Positions 1 to 7,828 of a stretch of DNA of 36,759 nt are shown here, piece by piece. This DNA comes from an uncultured Bacilli bacterium (lineage in GTDB: Bacteria; Bacillota_I; Bacilli_A; RF39; UBA660), in the NCBI GenBank assembly GCA_947628895.1, contig CANRBS010000008.1:1-36759 (forward strand), in the 5' to 3' direction. Position 1 is the first letter of the stretch, and each line of letters opens with the position of its first letter. The position numbers were made by a program, and so were the translations under genes. The notes below the pieces were generated by a model. That model was not told where the DNA came from. It did no database searches and worked only from the letters and a program-made list of their open reading frames with translations.

Positions 1-37
1 GATATCTCCTTCCTTTATCTTTTGTTTGGCTATTTTA

Positions 38-66
38 ATTATACCACCTTTTTATTTATCAGTCAT
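38..66 (-). promoter_or_regulatory. Candidate sigma-A promoter for a minus-strand gene starting left of the window
   Basis: Minus strand ATGACT-17 nt-TATAAT (positions 61-66 / 38-43), with a strong SD (AAGGAAGGAG) near position 10 leading out of the window. Confidence 0.5.
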
Positions 67-80
67 TATGTTTAACATAA
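66..80. promoter_or_regulatory. 15-bp palindrome TTATGTT-T-AACATAA, candidate operator in the divergent promoter region
   Basis: Perfect 7-bp inverted repeat with 1-nt centre. It abuts the -35 of the leftward promoter and lies upstream of a TATAAT (104-109) that serves the ABC exporter and lacks a good -35. Confidence 0.5.
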
Positions 81-139
81 CTTTTCAAAAAAAGAAGTGT
101 TTTTATAATTTATGGCTAATTATATAGTAGGAGGACAAA

Positions 140-2203
140 ATGAATAAAAAATTAATAGTAAAGCAAAATAGCTCAAAAGACTGTGCAAGTGCATGTCTAC
201 TTTCAATAATGAAATACTATAATTATGAAGTTTCACTTGATGAATTATCTTACATATTAAAAACTGATAGTCAAGGAACAAATGCTTTTAACCTAATAAA
301 TGGTGCAAGAGAATTTGGATTTGATGGTTATGGTATTCATTATAGTTATGAAAATATTATTAATAATAATGTAGAATTTCCAATAATATGTCATGTAAGG
401 AAAAATAATAATTATCATTTTATAGTAGTATATAAAATTAAGAATAAATATTTAGAAATAATGGATCCCTCTTCAAACATATATAAAATGAATAAAAATG
501 ATTTTAAAATGATTTATTTAAATACGGCTATTGTAATATTTCCAATTAAAGAATTTAAAGAAAGTTCTAATCATAAAAATTTATTTGAATTTATGTTTGA
601 CTATATAAAAATAGAAAAAAATACTATTATTAAAATAATAATATTATCTATAATTATTACATTATTATATGTCATTAGTAATTTATTCACCTCTATATCT
701 ATTGACAAAATTATACCTAATTTTAACTATACAATATTTTGCTTTATTACTATTATATTCTTATTAAATTCTTTATTAAAAAACACTTTACTATACATTA
801 AAAATAAATCACTAATTGATGTAGAAAATAATCTTTATTCTAAATTTAATATAGATGTAATAAGAAAACTTTTTGCCCTCCCTTATCAATTTTTTAAAAA
901 TAAATCTACTGGTGAAGTAATTAATAGAATTAATGATGTTAAATTATTTAAAGATTTAATTACTAAAATTATTGTTACTATTTCAATGGATATTATACTA
1001 ATAATTATAAGTATGATAATACTATTAATTATTAACCACAAAATATTTATTATTAATTTAATTCAATTAGTTTTATATTTTTTAATAGTTATTGTTTATA
1101 AAAGAATATTTATTTATGAAGTTGAAAATATATTAATAAGTGATGCTTTGTTTAGTAAAGATTTAAGTGAAAGTATTAATGGTTATGAAGTAAATAAAAA
1201 TCTAAATTTAATTAAAGGAAAAGTAATGTCACTTGAAATTAAATTTAAAAGCTATATAAATAAAACAATTTCTTTTAATAGTAAATTAAATACACAAGAA
1301 TTACTAAAAAATATTATTGTTGATATAACTAATATTTTATGTATATTTATAGGTATTATTTATGTTTATAAAAAATATATGACTATAGGAGAATTTATAT
1401 TATATAATTCAATCATTTATTATTTTAATGAACCAATAAAAAATATATTAGATTTAAGTTTAAATTTTAATTATTTAAATAACATATATAGAAGAATAAA
1501 TGACTTATTAATTATGAAAAGTATTAATTATAAAGAAAGTAATTATAATTTAAAAGGAGATATAATTATAAAAAATTTATCCTACTCTCATAATAAAATA
1601 AATAATTTATTTGAAAATATTAATTTAGAAATTAAATATGGAAGTAAATTTTTAATATATGGTAAAAGTGGTAGTGGTAAAAGCACATTAATTAAAATAA
1701 TTCTTAAATATTTAGAAGATTACAAAGGAGAAGTATACATTAATAATATAAATATTAAAGACATTGAGTTTAATTTAATGAATAATATAACTTATGTTTC
1801 ACAAAATAACTATTTAAATAATGATACGATTAAAAATAATATAATTTATGATAGAAATATAAATGATGAAGAATATGAAAATATATTAGATATTTGTAAT
1901 TTAAAATATTTAAGAGATAGTAAAAAATTAAGAAATAATTTTATTATTGAAGATAATGGATTTAATATATCTGGTGGTGAAAAACAAAAAATAATTTTAG
2001 CAAGAGCACTTCTAAATAATAGTAATTATTTAATTCTAGATGAAGCTTTAAGCGAAGTTGGTTTAAATGAAGAAAAAGAGATAATTAATAAAATATTTTG
2101 TATTTATCATGATAGAACTATTATTTATATTTCACATAAAAAAGAAATAATTAATTTATTCAAGGATAAATATAAATTAGAAAGGAGTAAGGTTTATGAT
2201 TGA
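140..2203 (+). CDS. Bacteriocin/peptide-processing ABC exporter with N-terminal C39 cysteine peptidase
   Basis: N-terminal C39 motif (KQNSSKDCASACLLSIMKYY; catalytic His in NNYHFIVVY, Asp in EIMDPSS), transmembrane segments, Walker A GKSGSGKST, signature ISGGEKQ, Walker B YLILDEA; SD TAGGAGGAC. Confidence 0.93.
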   Translation: MNKKLIVKQNSSKDCASACLLSIMKYYNYEVSLDELSYILKTDSQGTNAFNLINGAREFGFDGYGIHYSYENIINNNVEFPIICHVRKNNNYHFIVVYKIKNKYLEIMDPSSNIYKMNKNDFKMIYLNTAIVIFPIKEFKESSNHKNLFEFMFDYIKIEKNTIIKIIILSIIITLLYVISNLFTSISIDKIIPNFNYTIFCFITIIFLLNSLLKNTLLYIKNKSLIDVENNLYSKFNIDVIRKLFALPYQFFKNKSTGEVINRINDVKLFKDLITKIIVTISMDIILIIISMIILLIINHKIFIINLIQLVLYFLIVIVYKRIFIYEVENILISDALFSKDLSESINGYEVNKNLNLIKGKVMSLEIKFKSYINKTISFNSKLNTQELLKNIIVDITNILCIFIGIIYVYKKYMTIGEFILYNSIIYYFNEPIKNILDLSLNFNYLNNIYRRINDLLIMKSINYKESNYNLKGDIIIKNLSYSHNKINNLFENINLEIKYGSKFLIYGKSGSGKSTLIKIILKYLEDYKGEVYINNINIKDIEFNLMNNITYVSQNNYLNNDTIKNNIIYDRNINDEEYENILDICNLKYLRDSKKLRNNFIIEDNGFNISGGEKQKIILARALLNNSNYLILDEALSEVGLNEEKEIINKIFCIYHDRTIIYISHKKEIINLFKDKYKLERSKVYD

Positions 2204-2327
2204 TAATAATGAATTATTGACTATATATGGTGGTTCAAAAATAATTGCTGGTGGTATAATAATTGGAATAATTGTTTTTTTTATAGGTATAATTGATGGA
2301 TATTATAGACCAGAAGATTGTGATTAG
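2196..2327 (+). CDS. Double-glycine leader precursor peptide 1 (43 aa; putative bacteriocin component), not in ORF track
   Basis: MIDNNELLTIYGG|SKIIAGGIIIGIIVFFIGIIDGYYRPEDCD. SD GGAG at 2184-2187; ATGATTGA 8-nt overlap with exporter stop; C39-type leader ELLxIYGG. Confidence 0.85.
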   Translation: MIDNNELLTIYGGSKIIAGGIIIGIIVFFIGIIDGYYRPEDCD

Positions 2328-2487
2328 CGATATAGAATTATTAAACATTTATGGAGGTGGTGAAAGTATAAGTGCAACACTCTTAAATGCAATTATAAGA
2401 GGACTTAATACTTTATATGAACTAGGAAGGTCACTTGGAAGCACAATTAGAAGAATTAGAGAAGATAAATTATGTGAAATAAGCTAA
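2320..2487 (+). CDS. Double-glycine leader precursor peptide 2 (55 aa from GTG 2320; track start at TTG 2293)
   Basis: MISDIELLNIYGG|GESISATLLNAIIRGLNTLYELGRSLGSTIRRIREDKLCEIS. Leader aligns without gaps to peptide 1 when GTG 2320 is the start; GTGATTAG overlap with the upstream stop. Confidence 0.82.
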   Translation: MISDIELLNIYGGGESISATLLNAIIRGLNTLYELGRSLGSTIRRIREDKLCEIS

Positions 2488-2508
2488 CTTAAAAATAAGT
2501 TAGCTTTT
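2481..2508 (+). terminator. Intrinsic terminator-like hairpin of the exporter/peptide operon
   Basis: AAGCTAACTTA-AAAA-TAAGTTAGCTT (11-bp stem, 4-nt loop) at the stop codon of peptide 2. Confidence 0.75.
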
Positions 2509-2510
2509 AA

Positions 2511-2538
2511 AAAAAAATCAAGAAATTTCTTGATTTTT
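2511..2538 (-). terminator. Intrinsic terminator of pilin-like gene
   Basis: AAAAATCAAGAAATTTCTTGATTTTT palindrome with a T-run on the minus strand. Confidence 0.75.
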
Positions 2539-2542
2539 ATTG

Positions 2543-3271
2543 TTAAATAGCTTCATTAGTAATTATTTTTGCATGTAAACCATCATCTAATTTATATAAT
2601 CCTAATACTCTCCAGTTAGCTTTAGAACTACCATATTTTAAATAATTATTAACATTATCACCAGATATAATGCAAGCATCTACTTCTACTCCGTTTGCTA
2701 CAAGTCCAGTATTATTTGCATTACATTGACAACTTACAACATTACCACTTTCAGTCATAGTTTGACCTGTAAATTGTTTGTTATTAAATCCATCACATAT
2801 AGAATCTACTAATTTTGGTATTTCTGTTTGAGTTCCGCCTCCACCAGATCCACCACCACTAAGTGTATCTCTAAATGTACCAGCTATACCAATACTTTCT
2901 TTTCTTAAAATAACTTTTTCATTATTCATAGATTCTTTACTAACAGGATCAATCATACATCCTTTTTCTGTTTGACCTTTTGAACTTCCAACACATGCAT
3001 CTTTACCTGAAGTAACATCAACTGTTAAATAATTTGATTCAATTAATTCATAAACATAAACTTCAACTTCAGAAATACCATTAAATATTTCTTCGTTATT
3101 ACTTCCATATAATTCTGCTGCAGATACAATATAAGCTATTTTTTCTGCTCTTAGTCTTTCATTAATATTATTATTAATTGTTATTACACTAGGTACTATA
3201 ATTAAACTTAATACAGCAATAATTGCTATAACTACAAGTAATTCTGTTAAAGTAAAACCTTTTTTATTCAT
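2543..3271 (-). CDS. Type IV pilin-like protein with Gly-rich linker and C-terminal domain
   Basis: MNKKG/FTLTELLVVIAIIAVLSLIIVPS class III prepilin signal; GGGSGGGG linker. Start at the MNKKG Met rather than the tracked 3328. Confidence 0.8.
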   Translation of the reverse strand: MNKKGFTLTELLVVIAIIAVLSLIIVPSVITINNNINERLRAEKIAYIVSAAELYGSNNEEIFNGISEVEVYVYELIESNYLTVDVTSGKDACVGSSKGQTEKGCMIDPVSKESMNNEKVILRKESIGIAGTFRDTLSGGGSGGGGTQTEIPKLVDSICDGFNNKQFTGQTMTESGNVVSCQCNANNTGLVANGVEVDACIISGDNVNNYLKYGSSKANWRVLGLYKLDDGLHAKIITNEAI

Positions 3272-3320
3272 ATAAATAACCTCTATTCTATATACATTAT
3301 AATAGAAATAAGATATATTT

Positions 3321-3914
3321 TCAAGCATTTTTATTTAGAATATTTTCTATTATTTCATACACTCTATCTTTTCCTATTTTACTTATACTAGAAAAGTTTA
3401 ATATTTCATCTCCTAAAGCAGGTTCTAAAGTCTTTTTTATCAATTCATCTTGCTTTTCTCTAAGTCCTCTATTTACTTTATCATATTTAGTACATATTAT
3501 TGTAACAGGAAGATTATAATACTTTAAAAATTTATACATAAGTAAGTCATCTTCAGTTGGTTTATGTCTATAATCTATAAGTAAAAAAACATGTTTTAAA
3601 TTTTGTCTTTGTTTTAAATATTCTTCAATCATTAATCCAAATTTTTCAGTTTGTTTTTTACTTGTTTGAGCATACCCATATCCAGGAACATCTACTATAT
3701 AAAATTCATTATTAACAAGATAAAAATTTAATGTTTGAGTTTTTCCTGGTTTGCTACTAGTTCTTGCCATATTTTTTCTATTTATAATTGTATTTATAAA
3801 ACTACTCTTACCAACATTACTTCTACCAAGTATTAAAAACTCACTTTTCTTATCATCTGGATATTGACTAATTCTAACTGCAATTATTGGTTCATTAACA
3901 CTAATTACTTCCAT
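3321..3914 (-). CDS. engB: Ribosome biogenesis GTPase EngB/YsxC/YihA
   Basis: G1 GRSNVGKSSFIN, G3 DVPGYGYA, TKYDK; start at internal Met preceded by AAGGTG. Confidence 0.93.
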   Translation of the reverse strand: MEVISVNEPIIAVRISQYPDDKKSEFLILGRSNVGKSSFINTIINRKNMARTSSKPGKTQTLNFYLVNNEFYIVDVPGYGYAQTSKKQTEKFGLMIEEYLKQRQNLKHVFLLIDYRHKPTEDDLLMYKFLKYYNLPVTIICTKYDKVNRGLREKQDELIKKTLEPALGDEILNFSSISKIGKDRVYEIIENILNKNA

Positions 3915-4875
3915 GTTTTTCACCTTCTTCCATATATTCTTTACAACAATTAGATAAATCTTTTAATAAGTTATCAACAACACTTCTATCTTCTGTTCTA
4001 ACTCCACTTGCAAATTTATGTCCACCACCATGATATTTAGCTGCTATTTCATTTATAACAGGTCCCCTACTTCTAATATTTACTCTATATTGATTATTTT
4101 TTTCATCTTTTGAAACAAAAGTCCACACTATAACTTCATTAATATTATTAAAATCATTTATCATATTTGAAGCTGAAGAAAAGTCTGCATTAAAAGATGA
4201 AATTACATCTTCATCTATTTCTATATGTGCAAAGCCATATTTATCTACTTTTAAAGTAGAAGCAATATATCCCATAAGTCTTACTTCACTAAGTGGTTTT
4301 AAATAAAATTTTCTATATAAATCTTCTATATTTAATTTATATTTTTTTATAAGTGAAGATACTAAATCAAATGTTTCATAATTAACTCCGTATAAAAATC
4401 TATTAGTATCACTTACTATACCTATAAATATATCACTAGCAATTAATTCATTCATTTTTAATTTTGTATTTTCTATTAGTTTTAATACACATTCACTGGC
4501 AGAAGATGCAGTATCATCTATATATTCTACATCACTAAATGTATCTACTTTTGGATGATGATCTATTTTTACTAAATTTTTAAATGATTCAAAGTTTTCA
4601 ATATCAACTCTTCTTTTATCAGGAGTATCAACTACAATTAATAAACTATTTTCATAATCAAAATTTGTAACTTTATCAACTCTACCAAAATATTTAAATT
4701 TTGATACTGTTGTTCCAACTGCATAAACGGCTTTTTCAGGAAAAGTAATTTTAATAGACTCTTTTAAAGCCATTTGACTTCCAAAAGCATCAGGATCTGG
4801 TCCAATGTGTCTTGCTATATAAATTGTTTTATATTTTTTTATTTCATTATAAATTGCTTTGTAAATATTATTCAT
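3901..4875 (-). CDS. nrnA: DHH/DHHA1 phosphoesterase, NrnA-like (oligoribonuclease/pAp phosphatase)
   Basis: RHIGPDPDAFGSQ, VVDTPD, KIDHHP, C-terminal GGGHKFASG. Confidence 0.88.
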   Translation of the reverse strand: MNNIYKAIYNEIKKYKTIYIARHIGPDPDAFGSQMALKESIKITFPEKAVYAVGTTVSKFKYFGRVDKVTNFDYENSLLIVVDTPDKRRVDIENFESFKNLVKIDHHPKVDTFSDVEYIDDTASSASECVLKLIENTKLKMNELIASDIFIGIVSDTNRFLYGVNYETFDLVSSLIKKYKLNIEDLYRKFYLKPLSEVRLMGYIASTLKVDKYGFAHIEIDEDVISSFNADFSSASNMINDFNNINEVIVWTFVSKDEKNNQYRVNIRSRGPVINEIAAKYHGGGHKFASGVRTEDRSVVDNLLKDLSNCCKEYMEEGEKHGSN

Positions 4876-4898
4876 TATATTCTCTTTTCTATTTTTAA

Positions 4899-6077
4899 TT
4901 ATTCATTTATTAAATTATAAGTATCTTTTGCTATCATTAATTCTTCATCAGTTGGAATTACATAAACTTTAATAGTTGAATCATCACTACTAATTTCTCC
5001 ATCAATTCCTCTTTGACTATTTTTTTCTTCATCTAATTTAATACCCATAAATGAAAGTCTTTTAATGATTAAACTTCTCATTAAATCACTATTTTCACCT
5101 ACACCTGCAGTAAATACAATAGCATCAGCACCTTCTAATTTAGTATTATACATTGATATATATTCAGCTACTTTATTTGCATACATATTAAGTGCAGTAA
5201 TACATCTTTCATCTTTATTATTGTATCCTTCTTCTACATCTCTCATATCACTAGATACACCAGTTAAACCAAGTACTCCACTTTTTTTATTTAAGTCATT
5301 CATAACTTCATCAAATTTTTCTTTAGTTTGACTCATTACATATGGAAGAAGTCCTACATCAATATCTCCACATCTAGTACCCATAATAACACCTGCAATT
5401 GGAGTAAATCCCATAGAGGTAGCAATACTTTTACCATCTTTAATAGCACATATACTAGCTCCATTTCCTATATGACAACTAATAATTTTTCTATCTTCTC
5501 CCAATAATTCATTCATTTTAGTTGCAATGTATCTATGACTTGTACCATGGAAACCATATCTTCTAACTCCATAATTTTTATACCAATCATATGGAAGAGC
5601 ATATAGATATTCTTCTTTAGGCATAGTTTGATGGAATGCAGTATCAAAAACAGCTACCATTTTAGTATCTGGTAATACTTCCATAAAGCTTCTAATACCA
5701 ACTAAATTTGCTGGATTATGAAGTGGTGCTAGAGGTGTTAACTCTTCTACAGTTTTTAAAACGGATTCATCTATAATAACACTTTCTGTGTATTTATCTC
5801 CACCATGAACAATTCTATGTCCTACTCCATCTATTTCATCATAAGATTTAATAACTTTATAATTAATTAACTCTTCTAATAAAATTTTAACAGCATCAGT
5901 GTGACTCTCTAACTTAGCTTCTTTTTTATCCTTATTTCCATTATATTTAATAGTATAAAAACTATCATCAAGACCTATTTTTTCAAAAGTCCCACTAATC
6001 ATTACTTTTTCTTCTGGTAATTCTATCATAGTAAATTTTAAAGAAGAACTACCTGCATTAACACTTAATATTTTCAT
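4899..6077 (-). CDS. ackA: Acetate kinase
   Basis: MKILSVNAGSSSLKF, HRIVHGG, FDTAFHQTMP, YGFHGTSHRY, HIGNGAS, FTAGVGENS. Confidence 0.97.
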   Translation of the reverse strand: MKILSVNAGSSSLKFTMIELPEEKVMISGTFEKIGLDDSFYTIKYNGNKDKKEAKLESHTDAVKILLEELINYKVIKSYDEIDGVGHRIVHGGDKYTESVIIDESVLKTVEELTPLAPLHNPANLVGIRSFMEVLPDTKMVAVFDTAFHQTMPKEEYLYALPYDWYKNYGVRRYGFHGTSHRYIATKMNELLGEDRKIISCHIGNGASICAIKDGKSIATSMGFTPIAGVIMGTRCGDIDVGLLPYVMSQTKEKFDEVMNDLNKKSGVLGLTGVSSDMRDVEEGYNNKDERCITALNMYANKVAEYISMYNTKLEGADAIVFTAGVGENSDLMRSLIIKRLSFMGIKLDEEKNSQRGIDGEISSDDSTIKVYVIPTDEELMIAKDTYNLINE

Positions 6078-6125
6078 TTTATAAAACTCCTTCTTTCTAA
6101 CGATATTATTATAACAAAGAAAATA

Positions 6126-6162
6126 AAAAAAGTGAATGTTTTATTATTTCTTCACTTTTTTA
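6126..6162 (-). terminator. Candidate terminator hairpin downstream of ackA
   Basis: AAAAAAGTGAA...TTCACTTTTTT inverted repeat. Confidence 0.5.
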
Positions 6163-6296
6163 TTATTTTGTTTATCACTATATTTTTCAATTTTATTATA
6201 CTCATCATCTTCTAGCTCATAGTATTCTTGATTTCTAGTATTAATACATTTCATTTTATATAGTAATTTATTTTTAGTACTAAATTTATTATTCAT
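6144..6296 (-). CDS. Small hypothetical protein (50 aa), not in ORF track
   Basis: MNNKFSTKNKLLYKMKCINTRNQEYYELEDDEYNKIEKYSDKQNNKKVKK; weak GGTGA upstream, alternative ATG at 6302. Confidence 0.4.
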   Translation of the reverse strand: MNNKFSTKNKLLYKMKCINTRNQEYYELEDDEYNKIEKYSDKQNNKKVKK

Positions 6297-6354
6297 AAGC
6301 ATAACTATTCACCATTAAATATTATGCTAAATATTAATAAATTTATGCTATATT

Positions 6355-6385
6355 TATTAAAAAACTTACTAGATACTAGTAAGTT
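6355..6385 (-). terminator. Terminator of frr
   Basis: AACTTACTAG-ATA-CTAGTAAGTT hairpin followed on the minus strand by a T-run. Confidence 0.7.
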
Positions 6386-6911
6386 CACTTTCTTTTTCTT
6401 TAAATTTATCATCTACTATTTTATTATATTTATCTATTAAATCTTGTACTGTTTCAAGACATAAATCTTTTTCATCTTCTCTTAATTCTTCATTTTTCTT
6501 TATTTTATTATTTTCATCTTGTCTTATATTTCTAAGAGCAATTTTTGCTTCTTCTGCCATTGTACTTGCTTGTTTTACATATTCTTTTCTTGTTTCACCT
6601 GTAAGTTCAGGAATAGTTAACATTATTACTTCACCATTGTTAGTTGGTGCTATACCTAAATTTGCTTCATGAATAGCTTTTTCTATATTCTTAAGAGCAG
6701 ACTTGTCAAATGGTTTAATTGAAAGCACTCTTGCTTCTGGTATAGAAATAGTTGCAAGAGATTGAATTGGAGTTAAAACTCCATAATAATCAACCATAAT
6801 TCCATGTAAAATATTAGGATTAGCTCTTCCAGCTCTTATTGTTGTATATCTACTTTCTAATGTTTCTATTACTTTATTCATTTTATTTTTAATTTCTAAT
6901 TCATCTATCAT
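6369..6911 (-). CDS. frr: Ribosome recycling factor
   Basis: RAGRANPNIL, YYGVLTPIQSLATISIPEARVLSIKPFDKSALKNIEKAI; SD GAGGGAAAAT before Met5 of the track ORF. Confidence 0.96.
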   Translation of the reverse strand: MIDELEIKNKMNKVIETLESRYTTIRAGRANPNILHGIMVDYYGVLTPIQSLATISIPEARVLSIKPFDKSALKNIEKAIHEANLGIAPTNNGEVIMLTIPELTGETRKEYVKQASTMAEEAKIALRNIRQDENNKIKKNEELREDEKDLCLETVQDLIDKYNKIVDDKFKEKESELTSI

Positions 6912-6994
6912 ATTTTCCCTCACTTACAAGTTTATTATATAATATTTTTATTTAATAAACAATCATTATAATTAATTTTTTTATTAATATGATA

Positions 6995-7063
6995 TTATTT
7001 ATTTATTTTTATTTGTTGTATCTTATCTGATACAAATTGTTTCATTTTTTTTAGTGTTTTCAT
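6995..7063 (-). CDS. Tiny cationic amphipathic peptide ORF (22 aa), not in ORF track
   Basis: MKTLKKMKQFVSDKIQQIKINK preceded by a strong SD (GGGGGTAAATAAA-ATG). Confidence 0.45.
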   Translation of the reverse strand: MKTLKKMKQFVSDKIQQIKINK

Positions 7064-7121
7064 TTTATTTACCCCCAAAAGTTAATTTATTATGGCAGTA
7101 TTAAACCACCTAATATATTTT

Positions 7122-7136
7122 ATTAACTTTGTTAAT
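7122..7136. promoter_or_regulatory. 15-bp palindrome ATTAAC-TTT-GTTAAT upstream of the 22-aa ORF
   Basis: Perfect 6-bp inverted repeat with 3-nt spacer in the intergenic region. Confidence 0.35.
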
Positions 7137-7157
7137 TTTTTTACATAATATTTACCT

Positions 7158-7183
7158 AAAAAAAACTATCTTTTAAAAGATAG
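7158..7183 (-). terminator. Terminator of pilin copy 1
   Basis: CTATCTTTTAAAAGATAG perfect palindrome followed on the minus strand by T8. Confidence 0.8.
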
Positions 7184-7192
7184 CATTTTTAA

Positions 7193-7648
7193 TTAATTAC
7201 AAGTTCCCAATTTTTCATCAAGATCACTAAATTGAGCTGAGGCTGATTTAGATCCTCCAGCATTTTTACTTGATACTAAATCATCAATTTTAATTGCTGT
7301 ACTATTAGATGCACTTCCAGCTTCAAGTTGATATGATTCATCATATACTTGGAAATGTACTATATCACCAGCAGCTGAGAATTTAATATAGTAATTCATT
7401 GATTTTCCATCAAGTTTTAATGGATTCTTTGCACTTGAATAACAAACTCCAACTCCACTTCCACTAATTGAATCATTTACATATTGTGTTTTTGCTGTTT
7501 GGAATATTTTTTGTGCTTCTGTTACAAATGTATTTTCTTTTGCTTCTCTAAACATTTCAAGTACATTTGGTAAAGCTATAATTACTAAAATTGCTAAGAT
7601 TGCTATTACTGCTAGTAATTCTACTAATGTAAATCCTTTCTTTTTCAT
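7193..7648 (-). CDS. Type IV pilin-like protein, tandem copy 1
   Basis: MKKKG/FTLVELLAVIAILAILVIIALPNVLEMFREAKENTF prepilin signal with E5; SD before ATG. Confidence 0.92.
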   Translation of the reverse strand: MKKKGFTLVELLAVIAILAILVIIALPNVLEMFREAKENTFVTEAQKIFQTAKTQYVNDSISGSGVGVCYSSAKNPLKLDGKSMNYYIKFSAAGDIVHFQVYDESYQLEAGSASNSTAIKIDDLVSSKNAGGSKSASAQFSDLDEKLGTCN

Positions 7649-7691
7649 TTTTCACTCTTCCTTTCTTATAGGTTTTCCTATCATATATAAA

Positions 7692-7721
7692 ATTATATCA
7701 TTTATATTTTTTATGTGTCAA
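7692..7721 (-). promoter_or_regulatory. Consensus sigma-A promoter of pilin copy 1
   Basis: TTGACA-18 nt-TATAAT on the minus strand. Confidence 0.8.
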
Positions 7722-7763
7722 TATTTTATAATAAATTATAACTTAATTTACAATTTTTTTACC

Positions 7764-7811
7764 AAAAGAAAAAGATAAATTTAAATAATTAAATTATTTT
7801 GATTTATCTTT
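7764..7811 (-). terminator. Terminator-like hairpin of pilin copy 2
   Basis: AAAGATAAAT...ATTTATCTTT stem with inner AAATAATT/AAATTATTT pairing, T-rich on the minus-strand 3' side. Confidence 0.55.
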
Positions 7812-7828
7812 AAAACTTATAAATTTAA

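Noticed and set aside
5065-5331. Plus-strand ORF of 88 aa
   Set aside because: Antisense shadow inside the well-supported ackA gene.
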